Program-made: the position numbers and the translations under genes
Notes under the pieces: generated by a model
What the model was told of the DNA's origin: nothing
The model's database searches: none
What the model saw: only the letters and a program-made list of their open reading frames with translations
Shown: positions 10,484-19,527 of the stretch, piece after piece
Layout of the letters: each line of letters begins with the position of its first letter
How positions within the stretch are numbered: position 1 is the stretch's first letter
NCBI GenBank assembly: GCA_021399345.1
Contig: JAAFKI010000051.1
Coordinates: forward strand, 1 to 64,000
Length of the DNA: 64,000 nt
Reading direction: 5' to 3'
From: Candidatus Heimdallarchaeota archaeon
Lineage (GTDB): Archaea; Asgardarchaeota; Heimdallarchaeia; Heimdallarchaeales; Heimdallarchaeaceae

Positions 10484-11404
10484 ATGAGTTTAGCAACTAA
10501 AATTGGTAATATAACAATTAGAAATCCAATGATACTGGCTTCTGGAGTTTTAGGGACGACTTATTCCACTCTAAATCGAATGTATGAAGCTGGTCTTGGA
10601 GCAGTAATAACAAAAAGCATTGGAGCTAAATCTAGATCAGGCAATCCTAATCCTAGTGTTTTTGCACTAAATGAAATTCGAAGCGTGATTAACTCCGTTG
10701 GATTGGCAAATCCAGGATACCAAATCTTTAGAGAAGACATTGAAATTCTAATGAAGAACTCTACTCCTACCATTGTTTCAATATTTGGTGAGAATAAGGA
10801 GGAATTTAAAGAAGTTCTTGAGGGATTAAAGGATCTTCCTGTACTAGCCTTTGAATTAAACTTTAGTTGCCCTAATACTGAGATGGGAGGAGCACAAATT
10901 GGAACAGATCCTGATTTAGTTTATAAAATTGTTAAGGAACTAAGAGCAAAAACCAAAACACCTCTCTGGGTTAAATTAACCCCCAATGTATCAGATGTAA
11001 TAGAAATTGCTTCTGCTGCAGTTAAAGGAGGATGTGATACTTTAGTTGCAATAAATACACTGAAAGCTATGGTTATTGATATTCACACTAAACAACCAAT
11101 TCTAGGGTATAAGAAAGGGGGCTTATCTGGTGCTGCAATAAAACCTGTTGGAATAAGATATGTGTATGATCTTTACGAGCATTTTGGGGATAAAATACCT
11201 TTGATAGGCGTAGGGGGGATTTTTAGAGGAGAGGACATAATAGAATACCTTTTAGCTGGAGCTTCAGCTGTAGAAATAGGAACTTCTCTAGGCGTTGCAT
11301 ATCCTGAAAATATGGTTAGATTCTTCCAGATGAAGATAAAGAAATATATGAAAGAACACCAATTTGGTTCAATTAGTGAAATAACCGGAGGTGTACACAG
11401 ATGA
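10484..11404 (+). CDS. pyrD: Dihydroorotate dehydrogenase catalytic subunit (type 1B); start probably internal to the listed ORF
   Basis: NPMILASGVLGTT, ELNFSCPNTEMGG, LVAINTLKAM, GVGGIF; followed by pyrK homolog. Confidence 0.9.
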   Translation: MSLATKIGNITIRNPMILASGVLGTTYSTLNRMYEAGLGAVITKSIGAKSRSGNPNPSVFALNEIRSVINSVGLANPGYQIFREDIEILMKNSTPTIVSIFGENKEEFKEVLEGLKDLPVLAFELNFSCPNTEMGGAQIGTDPDLVYKIVKELRAKTKTPLWVKLTPNVSDVIEIASAAVKGGCDTLVAINTLKAMVIDIHTKQPILGYKKGGLSGAAIKPVGIRYVYDLYEHFGDKIPLIGVGGIFRGEDIIEYLLAGASAVEIGTSLGVAYPENMVRFFQMKIKKYMKEHQFGSISEITGGVHR

Positions 11405-12252
11405 CGAATCAAACTCTTCTTAATGATAAACCAATTATGGGCGTAATTGTTGAAAAATGGGAAGAGTGCTTTGAGACTTATGGTTTCAAAATAGAACTAC
11501 CAGTTAAAGTTCAAAATGCTAAACCAGGACAATTTATTATGCTATGGGTTCCAGGAGAAGATGAATACCCAATAGGTATTGCAGGGTTGAAGGATAGTAT
11601 TCTAGAAGTTGGAATAGCTAAAATGGGTCCTGGAACAGAAGCTATGCATAAGAAAGAAGTAGGTGACCTAGTTGGAATCAGAGGTATTTACGGAAAACCA
11701 TTTACTCCACCAGAAGATGTGAATCACCTTCTAATTGGAGGAGGGTTTGGTATGACACCTTTGAAATTGCTTACTGAAACACTTATGAGCAATGAGAATA
11801 AGCAAAATATACATGTTTTTGAGGGAGCGCGATCAAAAGATAGATTAATGTATCTTGAGTGGTTACGAGACCTACACGATCGAGGTAAAATTATTTTTCA
11901 TGCATGTACAGACGATGGTTCGTATGGTTACCAGGGTTTTCCTACCGTTGATTTAGAAATGTTCCTTCAAGAAACAGAAACACCATCAGTGATTTATGCA
12001 GCAGGTCCAGAAAAGATGATGAAAGCAATTTTTGATTTAGGTAAGAAATTTGCTAATGTTGTTGATATGCAAATGAGTCTAGCTGATAGATACATGAGAT
12101 GTGGGTTTGGAGCTTGTTCTAGCTGTGCTGTGGACCCTACAGGTTGGAGGATTTGTGTGGATGGACCTATTTTTAACACAGAGAAACTTGAGAAAATAAG
12201 TGATTTTGGTGTCTACAAACGTCTTGAAACAGGCGAAAAAAAGAGGATTTAG
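11401..12252 (+). CDS. pyrK: Dihydroorotate dehydrogenase electron transfer subunit (FAD/2Fe-2S)
   Basis: CGFGACSSCAVDPTGWRICVDGPIF 2Fe-2S motif, overlaps pyrD stop. Confidence 0.88.
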   Translation: MTNQTLLNDKPIMGVIVEKWEECFETYGFKIELPVKVQNAKPGQFIMLWVPGEDEYPIGIAGLKDSILEVGIAKMGPGTEAMHKKEVGDLVGIRGIYGKPFTPPEDVNHLLIGGGFGMTPLKLLTETLMSNENKQNIHVFEGARSKDRLMYLEWLRDLHDRGKIIFHACTDDGSYGYQGFPTVDLEMFLQETETPSVIYAAGPEKMMKAIFDLGKKFANVVDMQMSLADRYMRCGFGACSSCAVDPTGWRICVDGPIFNTEKLEKISDFGVYKRLETGEKKRI

Positions 12253-12298
12253 GAAATTGTAGTTCTGCAAAATCTTATTGAAGATAGATTTTTCCTTT

Positions 12299-13078
12299 TT
12301 ATTTTGTATCAGAATAGATTTTTAGAACCTCAAGTTCAACTCTATTCCATTGTTTGATTTTCTCCCACCGTGATCCTATCCCGGCTATAATTACTATTTT
12401 AACTGGTTTAGCTTCACAATTTCTTACTAAATCTATTAGAGCAGTCTGTGTTGATCCAGATCTTATTATATCATCTACAATCAGAATTTTTTCTTCAGAA
12501 CGAATGAATTTAGTATCAACTCCTATAGTTTCAACTCTCCCTTGAGATGTTGATTGTATATCTGCAGTAATGAATATCGTAGTACCTAAAGGTTTTCTCT
12601 TTCTGGCATAGATACAATCAATGTTTAACAGATGAGCTAATGTCATAGCTATTGGAATGCCATCAACTTCAGCAGTAATTATCTTATCTACATCATGTGG
12701 GATAATCCCATGATATATTGCTAAAAACAAAATAGCTTTTAGTGTTTTAGAATCATTAAGCAAATGAAGATTAGATATTCGAATGTTGCCAAACTCATCT
12801 ATGTCTTTAATAATATGATCTGTAATAAGCTGATCAATTGACAAATTGAAACTTGCATCTTGAGTAAGTGCTCGTAAAAGTTCATCTTTTAGTTTGGATT
12901 TTGGTAAAGCTTTTCCATTAATATAACGTGAAAGATTGGCAATAGATACTTCTACTCCATTTCTTTCCAGTGCTGCTCTCATGCTATCAAGAGTGTCGAA
13001 TCCTTTAAAGGCCATCTGAAGTAGATTCAAGGTCATTAGTTTCTCTTGAGCATCTTTATAGCTCTCTGCTGAACTCAT
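12299..13078 (-). CDS. HTH + phosphoribosyltransferase-domain regulator (GfcR-like, orotate PRTase-like)
   Basis: N-terminal HTH-like segment (VSIANLSRYINGKALP), PRPP motif ILIVDDIIRSGSTQTA. Confidence 0.8.
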   Translation of the reverse strand: MSSAESYKDAQEKLMTLNLLQMAFKGFDTLDSMRAALERNGVEVSIANLSRYINGKALPKSKLKDELLRALTQDASFNLSIDQLITDHIIKDIDEFGNIRISNLHLLNDSKTLKAILFLAIYHGIIPHDVDKIITAEVDGIPIAMTLAHLLNIDCIYARKRKPLGTTIFITADIQSTSQGRVETIGVDTKFIRSEEKILIVDDIIRSGSTQTALIDLVRNCEAKPVKIVIIAGIGSRWEKIKQWNRVELEVLKIYSDTK

Positions 13079-13092
13079 TTGAAATAATTCCC

Positions 13093-13106
13093 ATATACAA
13101 GTATAT
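13093..13106. promoter_or_regulatory. Inverted repeat ATATAC-AA-GTATAT in divergent gfcR-like/pyrF intergenic region
   Basis: Perfect 6-bp arms close to the regulator start codon; candidate operator or TATA element. Confidence 0.3.
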
Positions 13107-13200
13107 TTTTGTTACTGTTGCTTTCAAATAATATTTCATTAGTTTGTGAGTATATTTCTGATAAACAAATTGTTAAATATCCTCATAAGAATCATTTTCC

Positions 13201-14013
13201 ATGGTTTCATCTCAGAATTCATTTCTTCAAAGGTACCAGAAGATTGTTTCACACAAGAATAGTATCTTGTGTATTGGACTTGATCCTGTTCTACCTTCTC
13301 AAAGAAGTAAATATACGATGAAGGATGATGATAGACTTGATTTCATGCGAACAATGATTAAAGATGTAGCTCCTCATACTTCTGTAATTAAAATGAATAG
13401 ACAGTTCTTGATTGGTCTTACCGCAGATGAAATAAGATCACTAAACATTCTCATTCATCAAAATGAGATGTTATCTATTATTGATCACAAATTGAGTGAT
13501 ATTGATTCTTCTAATGAATCAGCAATTTTCTGGTTTAAAGAAGAAGGATTTGATGCTTTTACATTTTCTCCATTTGGAGCCAATATTGAAAAAGCTTCTT
13601 TGCTTGCTCATCAAAAGGATTTAGGGATTATAGTTTTGACACTTCTTTCTAATCCAGAAGCTATTTTTTACAAGATTGCACAATTAGAAGAGAAACCTAT
13701 CTATCTTTATATCGCAGATCGGTGCAAAAGAGCTCAAGTTGACGGTTTTTGGATAGGGAATGCTGAGCATATAGATTCTAAGGATGTAGGACGAATTAGA
13801 GAAAGAATAGGAGACAATGTAGTAGCAATGACTCCATTGTATGGTAAACAACACCTCATTGTAAAAAGTACAATTTTTCACTATGATGGAAAATCTTTGA
13901 TAACAGTTGGAGGACCAATTATCTATTCAGATGATTCTGTTCAAAAAGCTGAAGAATATAAACTTCTTCTAAATGGATTTAGAGAAGAGATGTCTCAACG
14001 AAGAAACAAATAG
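13201..14013 (+). CDS. pyrF: Orotidine-5'-phosphate decarboxylase (long form)
   Basis: ILCIGLDP, catalytic DHKLSDID motif, VGGPIIYS. Confidence 0.85.
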   Translation: MVSSQNSFLQRYQKIVSHKNSILCIGLDPVLPSQRSKYTMKDDDRLDFMRTMIKDVAPHTSVIKMNRQFLIGLTADEIRSLNILIHQNEMLSIIDHKLSDIDSSNESAIFWFKEEGFDAFTFSPFGANIEKASLLAHQKDLGIIVLTLLSNPEAIFYKIAQLEEKPIYLYIADRCKRAQVDGFWIGNAEHIDSKDVGRIRERIGDNVVAMTPLYGKQHLIVKSTIFHYDGKSLITVGGPIIYSDDSVQKAEEYKLLLNGFREEMSQRRNK

Positions 14014-14019
14014 TTGCTC

Positions 14020-14610
14020 CTAAACACTCTTTTCCCAGCTTGAGAATACCATTTTGCCATCTTTTGTTGTTAGAAAACCTCTAAGTAACTTGCTTTTGTC
14101 TAATTCTGATCTACACATTGGACAGGATTTTTTCTTATCTAACCAATCAATGAAGTGTTTTACATGTCCAGCATAGTTGCATTCAGGGCATAGAATAACT
14201 TTAGTTTCGATTTGATCATCTATTTTAAATTCTTGCAAGCAAATTATGCATTTCTCTCCAGATATCGCCTCTTCAACAAGAGTAGCCCATTCTGAAATTT
14301 CAGGAGTTTCTTCAGCAAGTTCAATTTGATCTTTATCTTGAAATTGATTGAGTAAATTTGAAATTCTCTGTTTATTAACGAAGGATAAAGATGTAGAGTT
14401 ATCCACTTTCTGCTCTAAGTTTGTAAGTAATTTTGCTGCTTGTTGCTTAAAACTACTAACCGTCTTCTGAAAAGATTTCCCTATTCTTTCAGATACTCTG
14501 AGTTCATTTTCATCTGTTTCTTCTTTTACTTTTTTTCCACAAAAAGAACAGAAAAAACTTATGTCTAGTATTTCTTTTCCACAAAATGGACAGGATTTAA
14601 TTGAAACCAC
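14020..14610 (-). CDS. RING-like zinc finger protein with N-terminal double zinc ribbon
   Basis: CPFCGKE...CSFCGKK at N-term; CIICLQEF...CPECNYAGHVKHFIDWLDKKKSCPMC at C-term. Confidence 0.75.
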   Translation of the reverse strand: MVSIKSCPFCGKEILDISFFCSFCGKKVKEETDENELRVSERIGKSFQKTVSSFKQQAAKLLTNLEQKVDNSTSLSFVNKQRISNLLNQFQDKDQIELAEETPEISEWATLVEEAISGEKCIICLQEFKIDDQIETKVILCPECNYAGHVKHFIDWLDKKKSCPMCRSELDKSKLLRGFLTTKDGKMVFSSWEKSV

Positions 14611-14619
14611 CTACCTAAG

Positions 14620-15504
14620 CTAACCTTTTGGAATTTCCTTCTTAGCTTGACATTGAGGACAATAGAACCAACTACCTCCAGAGGGAGGGTAATATCTATA
14701 CATGCCTAAACCGCATGTATCACATACTTCAGAATGGTCTTCAAACTCAAGAGCAATTTGTAGGAAATCATGAGTTTCAAAAAAGTATTTGGCAAATTTT
14801 GTTGTTTCTAGGTTGAGTTCCGCTTCTCCAATCTCAACTAAAGCACCATGAATTTTATGGGTAGTTATATAATCGAAAGATTGGCGAGATTTTACTCGTC
14901 CTTGAGCTAATGGGTTCATTGTAATGTAAAGATTTTCAGATGAATTGACTATCATTTCAAGCAAACTTCTATTTTGAACACCAAAACCAAGCAGATTGAA
15001 AGGAATGAGGTAGATTTTGATATCAGGATTAGCTGTTATGAAGAATGAAACAGTACCAATTGGTTCAATACTAAATAACCCTATATGTTCAGTAAATTTA
15101 GAAACAACGTTAGAATATTTCAGAACTATATCAGTATCTCTTTGATCAGTAATAGAATAGTCTAAGAAAATCACAAAAGGTTTAAACTCTAAGGCTTGTA
15201 ACAATGTTGTGATTGTACTAATATCATCAAAACGGACGATAACCATTATGGGGAACTCTTTCATCTCTGCATGTAATGCATTAAGAAAATTTACCATTTC
15301 CTCATCATATAGATAGAACAAACATCCATTAGAACCAGCTTCTTTTAATCTCTTAAGTAAAGGTAGAAGAACTTCTTGATTCTTAATAGGAAATGTTTCA
15401 GGAATAGCATCAAAGTCTGCATAACGGACGAATCCAGAGATTACATCAGGAATGATATCTTTTAATTTATCCAATTCACTCATTAAACTCAAGAACATAT
15501 ACAC
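14620..15504 (-). CDS. Hypothetical protein with C-terminal zinc ribbon
   Basis: CDTCGLGMYRYYPPSGGSWFYCPQC. Confidence 0.65.
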   Translation of the reverse strand: MYMFLSLMSELDKLKDIIPDVISGFVRYADFDAIPETFPIKNQEVLLPLLKRLKEAGSNGCLFYLYDEEMVNFLNALHAEMKEFPIMVIVRFDDISTITTLLQALEFKPFVIFLDYSITDQRDTDIVLKYSNVVSKFTEHIGLFSIEPIGTVSFFITANPDIKIYLIPFNLLGFGVQNRSLLEMIVNSSENLYITMNPLAQGRVKSRQSFDYITTHKIHGALVEIGEAELNLETTKFAKYFFETHDFLQIALEFEDHSEVCDTCGLGMYRYYPPSGGSWFYCPQCQAKKEIPKG

Positions 15505-15520
15505 AGTCTTTATTTAAAAT

Positions 15521-16795
15521 TTATCGCAATGAAGGGAGGTTTTTAGAAAAAAAATCATCATTTTTAACAAAAAGCTGAGATTTATCTTCTTTTTTTATCA
15601 GATAACTGCTTTTTCTTGTTTGAAGCATTTCAATTATGTGTCGAAAAACATGTTTTTCAAAAGGAAGAGTAAGGATTTCCTCAAATTTCATGAGACTAAT
15701 ATCTGAAGGTTTATTTTCCAATTCAATAGCAGCTTCCCGTATTTCGTATGCTTTTTGCCAAGATTCTTCATAAATCTCCCCCATGAGAAAAGCTATCCTA
15801 GACAGTTTAGTGGCCATTTCAAGATTTGTTCTTAATGTCCCTTCTGGAATATAACGCGGTTCAAAGAAATTTATTCCATATTCCTTACTCATTTGATAGC
15901 CTTGTTTTATTGGATTTAGTAATTTGTATTTTCCCCAAATTTCCATATCGGGTTGGCCATAAATTGAGTTATTTTTGTACAGCTCATCATACAGAATCAA
16001 TAACTCTGGGTAATATTCATCTATTATTTTCAGGAAATCTTCTTTGTTTCTTCCAGGTTTTAACGTTAATCCTCCAGTTATAACAAAATCTGCTCTAGCT
16101 TCTTTTAATTGCTGAAAAAGCTCCATAAGATTTGTCTTTGTATCTCCTATCCATGGAATTACAGGAGTTATATAACAACCTGCAGAAATTCCTTCTTCTC
16201 GAAATTTTTTGAGAGCTGAAAGCCTATCATTTGTTGAACTCGCATTGGGTTCAAAAATAAGTTGCTCTTGTGGGTTAGAGAGAGTAATTGTAAAAGCGAC
16301 CCTTGCAAATGTATCTAGATTGATTTTCTTTATCAAATCAATATCTCGTAGGACTAGAGCATTCTTAGTTAATATTCTAACTGGGAAACCATAATCATAA
16401 GCTACTTGAAGAACTTTTCTTGTTATTTCTAATTCTGCTTCAGCAGGTTGATAAACATCGCAAATATTGCCAAAAATATTAATGATGAATTTTGGATTAC
16501 CACTTGGTATTTTTTTTCTATTTGATTGAGGTATGAAATCCAAAAGGGTGTTTGTTTTTTCTCTATTGATTGGTAGAAATCCTTTGTTAATCAGATGTTC
16601 TTCAAGTAATTCAGGTGCATTAATCTTAGCTCTAATCTTATTACTATAATCATCATGCATGAAATACTCATCAGATTTTCCATCACAGTAAGAACAGTTG
16701 TGAAAGCATCCTTGATAAATATTCAAATGAATATGGTGAGGACTTCTCTTAGATGTCCGAATTAGCGATTTTGCTTCATATTTCTCAATAATCAT
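15521..16795 (-). CDS. Radical SAM protein, SplB/DNA-repair-photolyase family
   Basis: YQGCFHNCSYCDGK CxxxCxxC; NIYQGC motif; GNICDVYQPAE. Confidence 0.85.
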   Translation of the reverse strand: MIIEKYEAKSLIRTSKRSPHHIHLNIYQGCFHNCSYCDGKSDEYFMHDDYSNKIRAKINAPELLEEHLINKGFLPINREKTNTLLDFIPQSNRKKIPSGNPKFIINIFGNICDVYQPAEAELEITRKVLQVAYDYGFPVRILTKNALVLRDIDLIKKINLDTFARVAFTITLSNPQEQLIFEPNASSTNDRLSALKKFREEGISAGCYITPVIPWIGDTKTNLMELFQQLKEARADFVITGGLTLKPGRNKEDFLKIIDEYYPELLILYDELYKNNSIYGQPDMEIWGKYKLLNPIKQGYQMSKEYGINFFEPRYIPEGTLRTNLEMATKLSRIAFLMGEIYEESWQKAYEIREAAIELENKPSDISLMKFEEILTLPFEKHVFRHIIEMLQTRKSSYLIKKEDKSQLFVKNDDFFSKNLPSLR

Positions 16796-16870
16796 ACCAA
16801 TCTTCCAGGAATTACTGAGAAAATAACCACATTTGAATATTTAAAGGAGAAAATGAGGAAATTGGATAAA

Positions 16871-16968
16871 TTCAGCTGCGTTTGAATTCTACTCTGAATC
16901 CACCTTTAGGATATTTCCAATCAACGCTACCATGAGGACACACAATACGACAGATCCCGCACTCAAGT
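16871..16968 (-). pseudogene. Degenerate duplicate of fixX 3' end (C-terminal ~33 codons, no start)
   Basis: Reverse complement encodes [33 protein letters not shown], versus intact FixX [32 protein letters not shown]; hand alignment 16880-16967 vs 19532-19619 has 12 mismatches in 88 bp, no gaps. Confidence 0.9.
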
Positions 16969-17036
16969 AATAATTTCAGAAAATCATTTAAAGATGAATA
17001 TATATTATTATACAGTATTACTGGGTGTGAGATGTT

Positions 17037-18284
17037 GTGAGTGATAGTAATTTAATAAAGCTAATCAATCCTATATTGATTGCAAGAGTTCCACGCGAAG
17101 AATATACTGAGAATCTCACACTACAGAATGTACTTTCAGCAAAAAAAGACAATATGAACAAATTTTGGGATGAAAAGATAGCATTAATTATCACATTTAT
17201 TGTTTCCATTGGATTCTTGATTCCTGCTGCGATTTATGATATGGTGAGTGTTTTTAGATCAAGTGAAAATTATTCTCAAATTTTACTTCTACCTCTAAAC
17301 ACACAATTTAAGTTGTTTTTATATTTTTCATTTCAGTTTGGTATCATTCTGTTTATAGCTCTAATTTTCTATTCAGCATTAAGATATTACTTGATTCAGG
17401 TTAATTATAGTCCAACAAATTACAAGTACAACTGCATAAAAAATGAGGATTTGCTATATATTCTACTCAATGAAGAAAATTGCTTAGATGAAATTATATT
17501 TTCAAAATGGAAAACTGCTGCTAATTTTGATGAGAATCATCAAACTGAAGAAAATCTACATTCAGGTGAAAGAGAGTATTTTCTTTTCTTTGCTAAAGAT
17601 TACTGGAACTGTCAATTTGCAATTCAGCCTGAATTTAAAGAAAAACTAAGTATGATTTGTATACCTTTCTTTTTAATGTCAACAATCATAATATTGGTAC
17701 CTTATATTCAAAAGATCAAGGGTAACTATTCATTTATAATAGTTCTAATAATTCCAGTTTTCGTTGTAATTGTCGTTCTTATATTATTATTAATTGAGAA
17801 AAAAATTAAGAAACCTTTAGGTTATATAGTCACAGTTCTAATTCTATTAGCTTTCATTGTAAATAATATAATGGTTGTTTTGTTTATTATATATACGAAT
17901 ATCTTTGCCTTTACAACCAATACTAAAAAACCTGGTTTTATAGCATCCTATTATAATATCTCTCTTTTTGCATTTTATTTCTATTCGTTTCTTGTCATAT
18001 TAAGCGTTTTAGGTTCTCTAGTTGATAGGAAAAAACAGATTCGCAGTTTTAAGCAACATTACAAAAAACAAATTATACGTATTGAAAAAACGGTTGCTCA
18101 AACAACTAATGATAATGGAGACTTAAATGGTAAATTAATCTTATTTTATAAAAAACAGAGTGTTTTTGAGAAGGCTTCGATTCTCCCATTAAATTTTGGA
18201 AAATACATTGTAGGTTTTACAACATATCTAGGTTTTATAAGTCTTATTTCAGCTATTTTTACTTACATTCTGAATACACTTTGA
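17037..18284 (+). CDS. Uncharacterised multi-TM membrane protein (GTG start)
   Basis: Multiple hydrophobic segments; no recognised domain. Confidence 0.75.
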   Translation: MSDSNLIKLINPILIARVPREEYTENLTLQNVLSAKKDNMNKFWDEKIALIITFIVSIGFLIPAAIYDMVSVFRSSENYSQILLLPLNTQFKLFLYFSFQFGIILFIALIFYSALRYYLIQVNYSPTNYKYNCIKNEDLLYILLNEENCLDEIIFSKWKTAANFDENHQTEENLHSGEREYFLFFAKDYWNCQFAIQPEFKEKLSMICIPFFLMSTIIILVPYIQKIKGNYSFIIVLIIPVFVVIVVLILLLIEKKIKKPLGYIVTVLILLAFIVNNIMVVLFIIYTNIFAFTTNTKKPGFIASYYNISLFAFYFYSFLVILSVLGSLVDRKKQIRSFKQHYKKQIIRIEKTVAQTTNDNGDLNGKLILFYKKQSVFEKASILPLNFGKYIVGFTTYLGFISLISAIFTYILNTL

Positions 18285-18369
18285 ACCCATTCAAGTACAA
18301 AAATGATTTTTTAGCTTTAAATATGGAATACCGGTTATAGAATCAGGCGTTTTACTCAAAATAAATTGA

Positions 18370-19527
18370 ATGATCTTTATGGAAGAGAAACAAGAAAAAC
18401 CATTTCAATGCGGAATATGTAAACGTAGATTTAAGCGTAAAGATTACCTAAAAAGGCATATGATGGTACATACCAAGGAGAAACCATTTCTTTGTGATAC
18501 CTGTGGCAAAGCTTTTTCTCGAAAAACTTCTTTAAAAAATCACTTCAGAGTGCATACAGGAGAGAAACCTTTCATATGTAAAGAGTGTGGAAAGAAATTT
18601 TCAGATAAAGGTAATCTATCAAAACATCTGAGATTGCATACGGGAGAGAAACCATATATATGCCATTTTTGTAATAAGGAATTTTCGAGATCTCATCATT
18701 TACAGTCTCATCTTAGAATTCATACTAATGAAAAACCATTTAGTTGTACATATTGTGACAAGTCATTTTCTAGAGAATTTATTCTGAAAAACCATTTGAA
18801 AATACATACAAACCAAAAACCATATGAATGTAATTTTTGTGAGAAAAAATTTCGTCAACTAGCTCATTTAGAAAGTCACCTTCGGATACATACTGGTGAG
18901 AAACCTTACTATTGTTCTGAATGTGGTAAGTCATTCAGAACCTCATCCTCCCTTATTAGCCATAAAAGAACTCATTCTGGAGAAAAACCATACAAGTGTA
19001 CAAGATGTGGAAAGGAATTTTCGAGATTATTTACCTTAAAATATCATATCAAAAATAATTCGTGTTGGTATAACAAAAAATCGTCTATTCAATGGGAAAA
19101 TTTGTGCAAAGATATAGCAGAAATTCTCTTTGAAGAAAAAAAATGGAAATGGAAACCTAAAATTCTTACCCCAGAATTGGTTAATAGAAAGTGGATAATT
19201 CCTGAAATCTTAGTATTCTCACAAAATGACAAAAAGGAGCTAATTGATGCAAAAAGATCCATTGATTCTATAAGAAAAAAAGATTTAGATGTATATCCAT
19301 TGTATGCTGATATTATACATTTCTGGTGTTTAGTTCCAACAAAAAGGAGAATTCAATCTAGTAATGTTAAAGTGTTAGATTCAGATGATATAATTGGTCT
19401 TCTAAAAAAGAAAGTATCTGAACAGAATTCTGAGAGAATAGACAAAATAATTTCACAAATTGAAATGTTGAAAAAAGGAATGATTATTAAAGATCAGACA
19501 ATTTTGTCTGACTTCAACGAAAACTAA
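18370..19527 (+). CDS. Eight-finger C2H2 zinc finger protein fused to putative PD-(D/E)XK nuclease-like C-terminal domain
   Basis: Eight tandem C-x2-C-x12-H-type units with HTGEKP/HTNEKP/HSGEKP linkers; C-term WENLCKDIAEILF...IIPEILVFSQNDKKELIDAKRS...YADIIHFWCLVP. Confidence 0.85.
   Translation: MIFMEEKQEKPFQCGICKRRFKRKDYLKRHMMVHTKEKPFLCDTCGKAFSRKTSLKNHFRVHTGEKPFICKECGKKFSDKGNLSKHLRLHTGEKPYICHFCNKEFSRSHHLQSHLRIHTNEKPFSCTYCDKSFSREFILKNHLKIHTNQKPYECNFCEKKFRQLAHLESHLRIHTGEKPYYCSECGKSFRTSSSLISHKRTHSGEKPYKCTRCGKEFSRLFTLKYHIKNNSCWYNKKSSIQWENLCKDIAEILFEEKKWKWKPKILTPELVNRKWIIPEILVFSQNDKKELIDAKRSIDSIRKKDLDVYPLYADIIHFWCLVPTKRRIQSSNVKVLDSDDIIGLLKKKVSEQNSERIDKIISQIEMLKKGMIIKDQTILSDFNEN

Noticed and set aside
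12079-12270. Minus-strand ORFs overlapping the end of pyrK
   Set aside because: Antisense to the conserved 2Fe-2S region of PyrK
18370-19527. Possibility that the C2H2 gene is eukaryotic contamination or a chimeric assembly
   Set aside because: Its stop overlaps fixX, base composition matches its neighbours, there are no introns, and the fixX duplicate on the far side ties the segment to this locus. Read-level confirmation is still advisable.
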